This document shows positions 48,344 through 57,689 of a stretch of 64,000 nt of DNA, in pieces. Position numbers and translations under genes: made by a program. Below the pieces are notes generated by a model. That model ran no database searches, was not told where the DNA came from, and was given only the letters and a program-made list of their open reading frames with translations. Numbering within the stretch: the first letter of the stretch is position 1; each line of letters starts with the position of its first letter. The DNA lies in contig NZ_CP128477.1 in assembly GCF_030369675.1 (NCBI RefSeq), positions 3,552,501 through 3,616,500 of the forward strand, read 5' to 3'. This DNA is from Peteryoungia algae. GTDB taxonomy: Bacteria; Pseudomonadota; Alphaproteobacteria; Rhizobiales; Rhizobiaceae.

Positions 48344-49420
48344 TCAGAGACGGATGATGTGCTGATCCCAGGCAACCTTGCTGTGCTGGTCGAGAAAATC
48401 GCCGCGATAGGACGAGACGGCAAAACCTGTGCGGGAGGGGGCAATGCCCGCAGCATCCGGCAACACCGTCTCGGAAAGAAGCCGCCCGTCTCGGCCATCC
48501 AGCACGGCCCAGAGCCCGCTTTTCGGCGAGGCGATGCCCACGCGGCCCTCGGTGCGGTTGACGGCGATCGCGCCGACGTAATTGCCCAGCCGATCGGTCG
48601 TCTCGTCAGGCAGATGTACATAGGAGACGGCTACGCCCTTGGCGAAATGCCCGACCAAAGGCGGACGATCGGTGCGCGGCCCCTCATATTGGCAGGCGAA
48701 CCATACCCGCCCATCGGCGGCGACATCGAGATGCCGGGTGGAAAGCTGCCTGAGTTCCGGCGGCAGCACATGCTTCTCGAGCAGCGTACCCGTGCGGGCA
48801 TCGGCCAGGACCAGCGAGGGTTCCATGTGGTCGAGATTGAGTTTGGTCCGGCCGAAATCGGGATGTGTCTCGATCCCGCCATTGGCAATCACGAGAAGCC
48901 CGTCTTCTGTGACGGTGATGTCATGAGTGCCGATACCGTGAGCCGGGACTTCGCCCACGCGCTCGAACCCGGAAAGACAGTCGTAGATCCCGATCATCCC
49001 GGCATTGGCATCGAAGTTGTTTTCGCTCGCGTAGAAGAGCTTGCCGTCGGGTGAAAAGGCGCCGTGGCCGAAATAATGCCGCCCCTCTGGCGCGGCAATG
49101 ATGCGCGGCTCTACATGGTTCTTGGCGTCGAAGACCACGGCAAATGTGCCCGGCCTTCGTGCAAAAGCGACAGACAGGCCGTTTGCGACACTGTGGCAGA
49201 GACCGTGGATTCGGCCCGGCAGCGCGATCTCGGCGATCAGGCTGCCAGCCTCGCTGACGAGCCCGATGGCAAATTTTCCGTCGGAGCGTTTGATGCCGCT
49301 GGCATAGACCGCGTCGGCTCGCTCCAGCGCAAAGGCCGAACGGGGGCCAAGGCCTGCCACGAAGGCAAGGCCTGCGGAGCGCAGGAAGGCCCGACGATCG
49401 ATGAGCGGCGTTGAAATCAT
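48344..49420 (-). CDS. DUF1513 periplasmic protein of the imelysin operon
   Basis: About 358 residues. An N-terminal twin-arginine-like signal (DRRAFLRSAGLAFVAGLG) is followed by a beta-propeller-like DUF1513 domain (GRHYFGHGAFSPDGKLFYAS, HGIGTHDITVTEDGLLVIAN, STRHLDVAADGRVWFACQYE). DUF1513 proteins typically accompany imelysins and are linked to iron uptake; biochemical activity is unknown. The start at MISTPLIDRR lies 2 bp from the preceding gene, so it is the last gene of a four-gene operon. Confidence 0.88.
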   Translation of the reverse strand: MISTPLIDRRAFLRSAGLAFVAGLGPRSAFALERADAVYASGIKRSDGKFAIGLVSEAGSLIAEIALPGRIHGLCHSVANGLSVAFARRPGTFAVVFDAKNHVEPRIIAAPEGRHYFGHGAFSPDGKLFYASENNFDANAGMIGIYDCLSGFERVGEVPAHGIGTHDITVTEDGLLVIANGGIETHPDFGRTKLNLDHMEPSLVLADARTGTLLEKHVLPPELRQLSTRHLDVAADGRVWFACQYEGPRTDRPPLVGHFAKGVAVSYVHLPDETTDRLGNYVGAIAVNRTEGRVGIASPKSGLWAVLDGRDGRLLSETVLPDAAGIAPSRTGFAVSSYRGDFLDQHSKVAWDQHIIRL

Positions 49421-49421
49421 C

Positions 49422-50534
49422 TCAGTCGCCGTCGGAGAAAGAAAAGCCGGCCGCAAGCCCGATGCCGCCGCCGAGATCATTGTTGAGCCTGAGGATCAGG
49501 TCGCGGCTGTTGAGCAGCAGGAAATCAAGCTTGGCGATCTGCGCCGGGTCCTCGAAGACCTGGGCCACGTCCGGCTTGATGTCGGCCGAAACCCGCGACA
49601 GGGAGCGGGCAACGAAATCCGTCGACGAGACGACCGAGCGATTATCTTCAGCCAGCAGGTCCACCATGCCCGACGTGTCAAGCAGGTCGCGCAAACCCTC
49701 GATATTGGCCGTGATCGAGCGGAAGGTATTGCCTGAGCGCCAGTAGATCGCCTGACGCGGCAGGGCCTTCTTTGGGTCACCCTTGTAGAATTGCTCGATG
49801 CGCTGGTCGCGGATCGTCTCGGCGGCATGGACGAGCACACCGAGCAGTTCCTTGGCGGCTTCCGCCTCGTCGCGGTAGAGCGGATTGGCAGGTCCCGGGG
49901 TCTTCCACGCGGCCTGGACACCATCGGGCGCATCCCAGGCGGCGGTCAGTTCTGCGCCGAGACGTTTGAGGTTGGCGGATATCGCGGTGCCGTACTGGCA
50001 GCGGTAAGCACCTTCAGCTGTTGCGAGGCTGCCAGAGCCCGTGCCGAACAGCACGAATTCCAGGGCGCCAAGCCCCTGCATGGCGACACTCTTGCCCTTC
50101 AGGGTCTCGACAGAGGTGACGCTTGGATCCGGTTTGGCGAGGGCCGCCTGAACCTGCTTGAGGCCCGTTCCCTTGCGATCGGGGAAAAACAGGATTCGTT
50201 CGAAGCGATTCCCCTCGATAACAGGCCCGACGCGCACGATCTCGACGCGGGACCAGGCTTCGACGACATGGCCGAACGTGGACTGGGCCTCTTTCAGGCT
50301 TTCAGCCGAGGGAGAGCCGCAGAGTGTCGTCATGGCCGTCTGCATCGCGCCAGCCCGATCGGTGAACCGCCGGTAGCCCGGCCGGATGAATTCGTCGACC
50401 GCACGTGCCATGACAACAGGCACCTTGGCGGCGTCGAGCGCGCCGACGGTCGGAGCCGTATCCTGCGCGAGCACAGGCAGGGGCAGGGGCAGAAGAATGG
50501 CGGAGAGAAGGGCGAGGCGCGTGAATACCCGCAT
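49422..50534 (-). CDS. Imelysin-like protein (second copy)
   Basis: 370 residues with a signal peptide (RVFTRLALLSAILLPLPLPV, then AQD). Two-helix-bundle imelysin fold (FIRPGYRRFTDRAGAM, FGHVVEAWSRVEIVRVGPV). The GxHxxE motif of imelysins is degenerate here: GLGALEFVLFG retains Glu but lacks His. This fits the divergent second paralogue seen in such operons. Probable periplasmic iron-uptake component. Its start is adjacent to the di-haem gene stop at 50534. Confidence 0.87.
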   Translation of the reverse strand: MRVFTRLALLSAILLPLPLPVLAQDTAPTVGALDAAKVPVVMARAVDEFIRPGYRRFTDRAGAMQTAMTTLCGSPSAESLKEAQSTFGHVVEAWSRVEIVRVGPVIEGNRFERILFFPDRKGTGLKQVQAALAKPDPSVTSVETLKGKSVAMQGLGALEFVLFGTGSGSLATAEGAYRCQYGTAISANLKRLGAELTAAWDAPDGVQAAWKTPGPANPLYRDEAEAAKELLGVLVHAAETIRDQRIEQFYKGDPKKALPRQAIYWRSGNTFRSITANIEGLRDLLDTSGMVDLLAEDNRSVVSSTDFVARSLSRVSADIKPDVAQVFEDPAQIAKLDFLLLNSRDLILRLNNDLGGGIGLAAGFSFSDGD

Positions 50535-52060
50535 CAGAGAGACTCCAGAAACGTGATCAGGGCCTTGCGGTCCTTGGGTTCGGCGGTGGCAAAAGCATTG
50601 CGGGCAGCTTCGGCTTCTCCACCATGCCAGAGAATGGCCTCGGTCAGATTGCGCGCCCGCCCGTCATGCAGGAAAAAGCTGTGGCCACTCACCACCTGCG
50701 TGAGACCGATACCCCAGAGCGGCGGCGTGCGCCACTCCTGGCCGGTCGCATCTCCGACGGGCTGGTTGTCGGCGAGGCCCTCGCCCATGTCGTGCAGCAG
50801 GAAGTCGGAATAGGGCCAGATCAGCTGAAAGGCCTGCGCCTTGTTCTCGGCCTTCCGGCTCGTCACGAATTTCGGTCGATGACAGGCAATGCAACCGCTT
50901 TGGTAGAAAACCTGCTTGCCGCGCAGGACTGTTGCATCGTTCACGTCGCGCCGCTTCGGCAGGGCCAGGTTCCTAGCGTAGAAGGTCACGAGGTCCAGCA
51001 CCGGGTCCGGCGCTTCCGAATTGCCCAGCCGCGGCTGAACACCGGTCGCCGCCTCGAAACAGGCCGTCTGCCTGTCTGCGCAGTCGCCGTAATGGCGCGG
51101 ATCGTCAGGCGTCGAAATGCCGAGGTCTCCGGCAAAGGCGCTCGAACTCTGGTCGCGCACCGAAGCTTTCTGCGCCTTCCAGCCGAAGCGACCGAGCCTG
51201 ATTTCGCCGGTGCGGTGATCGCGGGCGCGGGCCGCACGTCCGGAAATCCCGTCGCCGTCAACATCGTCCGGGTCGGCGTGCGCCCGAATATCCTCTTCGG
51301 GGATGGCCTCGATCAGCCCGAGCCCGATCATCGGATTGGCGATGCGTGGTGAAAGTGTGGTGCTCGGGTCGAGCGGTCCGTAATTGAGGTCGCTGGCGGA
51401 ATAGCTGGGCCGGCGAAGCATCACGGTCTCGCCGCCGGCAAGCGTTACCGCCTCCTCGACATAAGTCACCACCATGCGCCCCTCGGCCGCCATGCCGGGG
51501 ATTGCCTGATCCTGCAACTGGCCGCCATAGACGGGGTCGGGAAGCGAGGCCATGTCGAGACGGTCGAGCCTTGCCTGTTCCTCGGCCGTGGCAGCGGGCC
51601 GCGCAAGCCGGAAGAACATCGAGGTATGATCGCGGTCGCCTTCCGGCGGATGGCCTCGTCCGTCCTTCAGATGACAGCTTTGGCAGGCCCGCGCATTGAA
51701 CAGGGGACCCAGGCCATCGGAGGCTTGAGTGGAAGAGGGGGAGGAGACCCAGAGTTTGCGGAACAGCGCATTCCCGAGCTTGAAGTCTTCTTCCTCCGCA
51801 AAGGTGATGTTGGCGGAAAAATCGGAGAAGGAATCGGCGTTGACGCCGCGTGGAGACGTTCCCGCCCCCCCTTGCATCAGTTCGAAGCGCTCGGCCTTGC
51901 CGAAGTCGTCTGTGGGGCGCGTGACGGCGACCACACGGGCCCGGTCCTTGGGCGTCAGATCCGCGCGTTCGCCGAGTTCCCCGGCGAGTGCCGCAGGCAT
52001 CGGGAAAGCTGCCGTGACGAGAAGGCCGAGACCGGCGAGAAGGACCTTGCGAACTGTCAT
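50534..52060 (-). CDS. Di-haem oxidoreductase family protein
   Basis: About 508 residues with signal peptide (VRKVLLAGLGLLVTAAFPMP, then ALA). Two c-type haem motifs: ACQSCHLKDGRG and SGCIACHRPKF, in the DUF1111/di-haem thiol-oxidoreductase arrangement. Located in the periplasm; probably redox chemistry linked to iron handling given its imelysin neighbours. Start ATG 52060 (MTVRKVLL); longer in-frame starts precede it without a signal peptide at their N-terminus. Confidence 0.9.
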   Translation of the reverse strand: MTVRKVLLAGLGLLVTAAFPMPAALAGELGERADLTPKDRARVVAVTRPTDDFGKAERFELMQGGAGTSPRGVNADSFSDFSANITFAEEEDFKLGNALFRKLWVSSPSSTQASDGLGPLFNARACQSCHLKDGRGHPPEGDRDHTSMFFRLARPAATAEEQARLDRLDMASLPDPVYGGQLQDQAIPGMAAEGRMVVTYVEEAVTLAGGETVMLRRPSYSASDLNYGPLDPSTTLSPRIANPMIGLGLIEAIPEEDIRAHADPDDVDGDGISGRAARARDHRTGEIRLGRFGWKAQKASVRDQSSSAFAGDLGISTPDDPRHYGDCADRQTACFEAATGVQPRLGNSEAPDPVLDLVTFYARNLALPKRRDVNDATVLRGKQVFYQSGCIACHRPKFVTSRKAENKAQAFQLIWPYSDFLLHDMGEGLADNQPVGDATGQEWRTPPLWGIGLTQVVSGHSFFLHDGRARNLTEAILWHGGEAEAARNAFATAEPKDRKALITFLESL

Positions 52061-52106
52061 TGTGAAGATCGGGCCGCACCGGTGAGGGGCGGCCCGCCTT
52101 TGCTGC

Positions 52107-53387
52107 TTACTGGAAGACGGCCTCAGGACTATCAAGGCTGTCGGAACCTTCAAGCTCGATCGTGCCAAGCTCCAGCGACGCAATGACGCGCTGGATGGTC
52201 TGGGTCTGGTCGATCAGACCGTCGATCGCGGCCTGGACGGTGGCATTGCCCTCCGCATTGCCTTCGCCGATCATCTGGTCATAGGCTTCCTTGGTTTCGG
52301 CGCGCTCGGCCATGGCATTCATGGCAGCCAGCGTCTTGTCGAGCTTGGCCTTCATTTCCGCGTCGAGTGCCTGATCCTTGGCAGCGACGAGCTCGGACAG
52401 CGACGGACCGGTCAGCTTGGTGCCATCGACGCGCGTATATTCGCCGGTATAGGCGGATGCGATGCCGATCGCGTCGTTCAGGTGCGAGGCATGCGTATTG
52501 TCGGAGAAGCAGTCATGCTCCTCTTCCGGATCATGCAGCAGCACGCCGAGTTTCATGCGCTCGCCGGCGAGTTCGCCGTAGGAAAGCGAGCCCATGCCGG
52601 TAAGGATCGTGGAAATGCCCTTCTGCGCATCGGCAAGAACGGCCTTCGTCGCTTCGCCTTCGGGCGCCCAGGCGGCGACCATTTCTTCGAGGTCCTGCAC
52701 CAGCAGCGTGGAGGCGGCCTTCAGATAGGCGGCGCGGCGGTCGCAATTGCCATTGGTGCAATTGGCCGTGTCATAATCGGTATGGGAGCGGCTGCCGGCG
52801 CCCGGGCCCGTGCCGTTCAGGTCCTGGCCCCAGAGGAGGAACTCGATGGCATGATAGCCGGTCGCGACATTGGCTTCGACTTCACCCGCCTCGTGAAGGG
52901 TCTCGCCCAGGAAATCCGGCGTGATGCTGGAAGCATCGACGTCTTCGCCGTTGATCTTGATCTTCGGATTGGCGATGACATTGGCCACATAGAGCGCGTT
53001 GCCATCGCTCTCGGTGCCGTAGCCTGCATCGACGTAATCGATCAGGCCTTCATCGAGCGGCCAAGCATTCACCTTGCCTTCCCAATCGTCAACGATGGGG
53101 TTGCCGAAGCGATAGACCTCGGTCTGCTGATAGGGCACGCGGGCGGCGATCCACGCTGCGCGTGCTGCCTTCAGCGTTTCGTCGCTGGGCTTGGCGATCA
53201 GCGCGTCGATGGCGGCATCAAGTGCCTTGGCAGTCGAAAGCGCATCCTGGAACTTGGCTTCGGCCATTGCACTGTAGTGGGTCAGTACGTCCTTGGGCGC
53301 AGGTGCGGCGACGGCCGGACCAGCGAAGATGGCAGCCGATGTTACAAGCAGCGCAATCGACGCGCCGATGACGGATTTCCGGATCAT
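52107..53387 (-). CDS. Imelysin family periplasmic iron-related protein
   Basis: About 426 residues. Signal peptide IRKSVIGASIALLVTSAAIF cleaved near AVAAP. It carries the imelysin GxHxxE motif intact (GYHAIEFLLWGQD) and the IrpA-like run VYRFGNPIVDDWEGKVNAWP. Imelysins bind metal and are induced under iron limitation in other bacteria. Start ATG 53387 with GGGAGA upstream. First gene of the operon; iron regulation is plausible but no Irr or RirA box was confidently identified in the 120 bp upstream. Confidence 0.92.
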   Translation of the reverse strand: MIRKSVIGASIALLVTSAAIFAGPAVAAPAPKDVLTHYSAMAEAKFQDALSTAKALDAAIDALIAKPSDETLKAARAAWIAARVPYQQTEVYRFGNPIVDDWEGKVNAWPLDEGLIDYVDAGYGTESDGNALYVANVIANPKIKINGEDVDASSITPDFLGETLHEAGEVEANVATGYHAIEFLLWGQDLNGTGPGAGSRSHTDYDTANCTNGNCDRRAAYLKAASTLLVQDLEEMVAAWAPEGEATKAVLADAQKGISTILTGMGSLSYGELAGERMKLGVLLHDPEEEHDCFSDNTHASHLNDAIGIASAYTGEYTRVDGTKLTGPSLSELVAAKDQALDAEMKAKLDKTLAAMNAMAERAETKEAYDQMIGEGNAEGNATVQAAIDGLIDQTQTIQRVIASLELGTIELEGSDSLDSPEAVFQ

Positions 53388-53510
53388 GGTGTCTCCCTTC
53401 GGCGCCGATGGGCGCCTCGTATTGAACGGACGGCCTGTCTTCGCGCAAAAAGAAACTGGTGTCAAACAGTCGAGTATAATTTACAATGACTGCAATTGAC
53501 GATGATCAGG

Positions 53511-54803
53511 TCATTCCGCGCGGCGCCGCATCCGGCAGAAGAAGAAGCCGTCCGTATCCATGCTGGCCGGGCTGAGCGTTACCGTCTTGCCATCTGCCGA
53601 GCGAGGCTTTGGAGCCGAGGCGCCGAACAAACGTGTCCAGTCCTCCAGCACGGGAACGGTCTCGAAGCTCGGATTGGCCTCGCAGAAGGCCTGAACCTGT
53701 CGATCGTTTTCCTCCGGCAACACGGAACAGGTGACGTAAAGCAGCGATCCGCCGATCCTGACGAAGGTCGAGGCCTCGGTCAGGGCTTCCTGCTGCTGCG
53801 CCAGACGTTCCTGCAGGTTCCGGTCGGTCAGGCGCCACTTGGTGTCGGGACGGCGCCGCCAGGTGCCGGTACCGGTGCAGGGCGCATCGACCAGCACCTG
53901 GTCGCAGCGCTCCTTGAGGCTCGCGAGACCCTTGGTGCTGTCATGCACCTGAACATTGTGCGTGCCGGCGCGCTTCAGTCGTTCGATGATCGGTGCCAGC
54001 CGCTTGCGGTCGGCGTCATAGGCGTGCACCTGGCCCTTGTTGTTCAAGGCGGCCGCCATGGCGAGCGTCTTGCCGCCGCCGCCGGCGCAGTAGTCGAGCA
54101 CCTGATCGCCTTCGCGCGGTGTCACGAGATCGGCGACGATCTGCGAACCTTCGTCCTGAACTTCGAACCAGCCCTTCTGGAAGCTGAGTTCGGCCGTGAC
54201 GTTCGGCAGGCGGGACGGTCCTTCGCCGGCCGGTACGCGCATGCCGAAGCGGGCGATCGGCGAAGCCTGGGCGCCGGATCGGTCGAGTGCCTTCAGCACC
54301 TTGTCACGCTTGGCCTTCAGCGTGTTGACGCGCAGATCGAGCGTCGGTCGTGTGGCGAGCGCCTGCGCTTCGGCCAGCCAGTCGTCACCGAAGGCCTGTT
54401 CAAAGGATGGCTGGACCCAGTCGGGAATGTCACCCTGGACATGAAGCGGGGCTTCGGAGAGGTCTCGGGTGGTAAAGGCCGCAGTCTGGCTTTCGGAAAG
54501 GGGCGCAGGCGCGAAATTGTCGCCTTCGAGATCGGCTTGCAGGGCCTCGAGATTCATGCCCCATTGGCGCAACAGCACCGCCCAGCCGAGCGCGTGGGCG
54601 CTGTCGTCATCCATCAGCCAGGCATGGGAAAGCTTCATGCGAAGGGCGTCGTAGACGATGTTGCCAATGGCAGCACGATCGCCGGAACCGGCGAAACGAT
54701 GCGAAAGGCCCCAATCCTTGAGGGCATCGGCAACGGGACGGCGACGGGTCTCGATATCGCTCAAGACTTCAATCGCACCGGCAAGACGGCCGCCCAGACG
54801 CAT
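53511..54803 (-). CDS. RsmB/NOP family rRNA cytosine-C5 methyltransferase
   Basis: About 430 residues. SAM-binding motif VLDYCAGGGGKTLAMAAA, catalytic Cys motifs VDAPCTGTGTWRRRPD and YVTCSVLPEEND. These are the two cysteines of NOL1/NOP2/Sun m5C enzymes. The N-terminal domain looks like the alphaproteobacterial version of RsmB without a full NusB domain. Start ATG 54803 with GGAG 7 nt upstream; ATG 54809 is too close to it. Confidence 0.92.
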   Translation of the reverse strand: MRLGGRLAGAIEVLSDIETRRRPVADALKDWGLSHRFAGSGDRAAIGNIVYDALRMKLSHAWLMDDDSAHALGWAVLLRQWGMNLEALQADLEGDNFAPAPLSESQTAAFTTRDLSEAPLHVQGDIPDWVQPSFEQAFGDDWLAEAQALATRPTLDLRVNTLKAKRDKVLKALDRSGAQASPIARFGMRVPAGEGPSRLPNVTAELSFQKGWFEVQDEGSQIVADLVTPREGDQVLDYCAGGGGKTLAMAAALNNKGQVHAYDADRKRLAPIIERLKRAGTHNVQVHDSTKGLASLKERCDQVLVDAPCTGTGTWRRRPDTKWRLTDRNLQERLAQQQEALTEASTFVRIGGSLLYVTCSVLPEENDRQVQAFCEANPSFETVPVLEDWTRLFGASAPKPRSADGKTVTLSPASMDTDGFFFCRMRRRAE

Positions 54804-54907
54804 GGTCATTCTCCTCTGAAAGAAGAGAGCGTGGTAACGGCGATCAAGGGCAAGAGCAAGCGCCTAAAACCCGACGGACCAATCGCCGCTCCCGAAGGTA
54901 GTCTAGC

Positions 54908-55279
54908 TCAGCCGATGATCTCGTAGCAGACCTTGGCATGGCCCGCGCGGATCATGCCGATGTTCTGAGCGGCAGCCTTGGAGAGATCGAGAACGCGGCC
55001 GCGGATGAAGGGGCCACGATCGTTGATGCGAACGACGACGCTCTTGCCGCTTCGCGAATTGGTGACCTTGACCTTGGTACCGAAAGGCAGGCTCTTGTGG
55101 GCCGCGGTCAGCTTGGCCGGGTTCATGCGTTCACCCGAGGCGGTCTTCGAATGCAGCGCATACCAGGAGGCGCCGCCACAGGAAGACTTCGCATTTGCAC
55201 TGTGAGGTGCGAAAGCACAGAGTGCAGCAACAGTTGCAGCGGTTAAAATAGAGCGTCGGCTGATCGTCAAGTTATACAT
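54908..55279 (-). CDS. rlpA: RlpA-like septal ring lytic transglycosylase family protein
   Basis: 123 residues: an exported N-terminus ([20 protein letters not shown], cleavage near ANA) and one double-psi beta-barrel ([60 protein letters not shown]). The catalytic Asp of the RINDRGPF motif is present. No SPOR domain. This short form is common in rhizobia; it acts on peptidoglycan in the periplasm. Confidence 0.9.
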   Translation of the reverse strand: MYNLTISRRSILTAATVAALCAFAPHSANAKSSCGGASWYALHSKTASGERMNPAKLTAAHKSLPFGTKVKVTNSRSGKSVVVRINDRGPFIRGRVLDLSKAAAQNIGMIRAGHAKVCYEIIG

Positions 55280-55638
55280 CCCTAGTCGTTGGCACGAGCG
55301 AATTTTTGCGTGCAGCGGCTAGGCAGGGTCAAAAATGGCAAAAACGTGCCATTTAGCGTTCACGAAAAGTTACAGCTTGTAACAATTGTGATGTAAGTTC
55401 TGTAAGTCTTGACCCTAATGAAATGTTAAGTTCTGAGAAAAATCGTTTGATTCCATGCGCTTTGCGAGAATGAAAAACTCGCGTCGGCCATGCTTCTGCC
55501 GCTCACGGAATCATTGAAGAAAAATTTTGCTCAGACGCCATATTTCCTGCCCGAATTGTGGTGCGAACGGGGCGGTGGGCGATGTTTTGCAGGACTTGTG
55601 GCGCGACATGAGCAAAGTTCAACCAGGAAAACGCTGCC
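55280..55638. other. Intergenic region upstream of rlpA
   Basis: 359 bp, AT-richer than its surroundings. It should hold the rlpA promoter. Short palindromic stretches occur (TGGCAAAAACGTGCCA near 55337-55352). An open frame with CPNCG (55550s) overlaps the end of the next gene and looks fortuitous. No RNA gene identified. Confidence 0.4.
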
Positions 55639-56520
55639 CTATGGCTTTCGGTTCCATGTTCCGGAGCCAAGTAGATCCGCCAGTGACACATGGTAGTTCG
55701 GGTGCTGGAAGTTGAATCCGAGCGACTTGATCTTGGCGTTCGAAACCCGCTTGTTCTCGCCGTAGAAGGAGCGTGCCATCGGGGTCAGCTCAGCCGTTTC
55801 GAAGGGCTGTTCCGGCGGCGCCTCCACGCTCATCAGCCGCGCCGCTTCGGTCACGACATCCTGCGGGGGGGACGGCAGGTCGTCGGTCACGTTGAAGATA
55901 CCTGCGGTTTTCGCACCCGCGAGGAGGGCCGTGGCGGACGCGATGTCCTCGACCCGGATGCGGTTGAATACCTGGTCCTTCTTCACCAGTCGACGCGCCG
56001 TGCCCTTGGTGAGGTTCATGAAGGTGTTGCGGCCGGGGCCGTAGATGCCGGAGAGACGCAGGATCGCGAGCGGCAGATCGTCCCGCGCTGCGACTGCCTG
56101 CCAGGCCTGCTCCGCCTCCACCCGCTCCACCGAACGCACAGAAACCGGCTTCAATTCCGTTTCCTCGTTCACCCAGGCGCCATGATGATCACCGTAGACG
56201 CCGACGGTGGATAGATAGCCGATCCATTCGAGCCGGGGTATCAGGACCTTGATATCCGCAGATCCGCAAAGCCGGATGAGTGGGTCACCCGCACTCCCCG
56301 GTGCGATCGACTGGATAAGATGTGTCGTCTCTGAAAGTTCGGCGCGCAGTTCTTCGGAGAGGCTGAGGCCATCGAAGAGGAAGGGTCGGATGCCGGTCTC
56401 TGCAAGCGCAGTGCCCTTCTCGGCGCTGCGCGTGGTCCCGGCAACCGAGGCGCCCTGATCATGGAGCAGCCTGCCGATTGCCTTGCCCGAATATCCCGCG
56501 CCGAAAATCATCACACGCAT
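55639..56520 (-). CDS. SDR-type NAD(P)-binding oxidoreductase/epimerase-like protein
   Basis: 293 residues. Dinucleotide-binding N-terminus IFGAGYSGKAIGRLLHDQG, an extended-SDR pattern around YLSTVGVYGDHHGAWVNEE (S...Y), and LAILRLSGIYGPGRNTFMNL. The family includes epimerases and uncharacterised YeeZ-like proteins. Substrate unknown. The gap to queG is 3 bp, so both are likely co-transcribed. Confidence 0.85.
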   Translation of the reverse strand: MRVMIFGAGYSGKAIGRLLHDQGASVAGTTRSAEKGTALAETGIRPFLFDGLSLSEELRAELSETTHLIQSIAPGSAGDPLIRLCGSADIKVLIPRLEWIGYLSTVGVYGDHHGAWVNEETELKPVSVRSVERVEAEQAWQAVAARDDLPLAILRLSGIYGPGRNTFMNLTKGTARRLVKKDQVFNRIRVEDIASATALLAGAKTAGIFNVTDDLPSPPQDVVTEAARLMSVEAPPEQPFETAELTPMARSFYGENKRVSNAKIKSLGFNFQHPNYHVSLADLLGSGTWNRKP

Positions 56521-56523
56521 GCG

Positions 56524-57678
56524 TCAGCTCTCCGTCATCCATTCCTGTCGGACCTGTGCGTCCGTTTCCTGCCCCAGATGCTCTGCCCGGAGCCTCATGA
56601 AGTCTTGCTCCGGCAGAAGCCGCGACAGCGCCCATGCCGCCATGCCGCGCACATCGGCGGAACGATCCGTCAACAGTGTCGCGCAGGCAGGCGCCAGATC
56701 GTAAGAGCCGGAATTGCCAGCGGCAATCAGGACGTTTCGCACAAACCGGTCTCGCCCGATCCGCTTGACCGGCGAGCCGCTGAAATAGGTGCGGAATGTC
56801 GGATCGTCCAGCGTCAGGAAGAAGGCAATGTCGGGGGCCTTCAGGTCCTCGCGCGCGACGAGCTTCATCTCGCGGGCCGAAGCCGCAAACTTGTTCCAGG
56901 GGCAGGCGGCCAGACAGTCATCGCAGCCATAGATGCGATTGCCGAAGGCAGGACGCAGCGCCCTGTCGATCGGCCCCTTGTGCTCGATCGTGAGATAGGA
57001 AATGCAGCGCCTCGCATCGATCTGATAGGGGGCGGGGAAGGCGTTCGTCGGACAGGCGTCCAGACAGGCGCGGCAGGAGCCGCAATGGTCACGCTCGGCT
57101 TCGTCGATGTCGAGCTCGGCGGTGGTGAAGAGGCTGCCGAGAAACAGCCAGGAGCCGAAGTCGCGGCTGACGAGATTGGTGTGTTTGCCCTGCCAGCCCA
57201 AGCCTGCCGCCGCCGCAAGCGGCTTTTCCATCACGGGCGCCGTGTCGACGAAGACCTTCACATCCGCCCCGGCGCGAGCGGCAAAGCGTGTCGCCACTTC
57301 CTTGAGGCGCCCCTTGATGACGTCATGATAGTCGCGGTTGCGGGCGTAGACTGAGATCGCCGCCTTCTCAGGTTCAGCCTGCAGCAGGCGCGGATCCTCG
57401 TCCGGTCCGTAATTCATGCCGAACATGACGATGGACCGGACTTCCGACCAGAGCACGCGTGGGTCAGCGCGACGATCCCGGGTCTCTTCCATCCAGGCCA
57501 TGGTGCCGTGCCGTCCGGCCTCGAGAAAGCTCTGGAGCCTGGCTGGGGCCTCCGGAATGACGTCCGGCAACGTGATCCGACAAAGATCGAAACCCTGGGC
57601 TTCGGCATCCTTGCGCAGGAACCGCGTGAGGTCTGCCCGCCGCTTCCGGATCTTGGGATCGATCTGCGGCTCATCCAT
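56524..57678 (-). CDS. queG: Epoxyqueuosine reductase QueG
   Basis: 384 residues. Two 4Fe-4S motifs, CGSCRACLDACPTNAF and CDDCLAACPWNKF, follow a cobalamin-binding N-terminal domain; a HEAT-like C-terminus (DVRGMAAWALSRLLPEQDF) completes the QueG layout. It reduces epoxyqueuosine to queuosine at tRNA position 34. Normal length, intact. Confidence 0.96.
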   Translation of the reverse strand: MDEPQIDPKIRKRRADLTRFLRKDAEAQGFDLCRITLPDVIPEAPARLQSFLEAGRHGTMAWMEETRDRRADPRVLWSEVRSIVMFGMNYGPDEDPRLLQAEPEKAAISVYARNRDYHDVIKGRLKEVATRFAARAGADVKVFVDTAPVMEKPLAAAAGLGWQGKHTNLVSRDFGSWLFLGSLFTTAELDIDEAERDHCGSCRACLDACPTNAFPAPYQIDARRCISYLTIEHKGPIDRALRPAFGNRIYGCDDCLAACPWNKFAASAREMKLVAREDLKAPDIAFFLTLDDPTFRTYFSGSPVKRIGRDRFVRNVLIAAGNSGSYDLAPACATLLTDRSADVRGMAAWALSRLLPEQDFMRLRAEHLGQETDAQVRQEWMTES

Positions 57679-57689
57679 GGCAGCAACCG

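Noticed and set aside
53388..53500. Irr or RirA box upstream of the imelysin operon
   Set aside because: AT-rich with TATACT-like and TGA/TCA elements, but none fits a known consensus well enough to call.
55527..55715. Small zinc-ribbon-like ORF (CPNCG) on the plus strand
   Set aside because: No ribosome-binding site, overlaps the end of the opposite-strand oxidoreductase gene, and only one CxxC pair.
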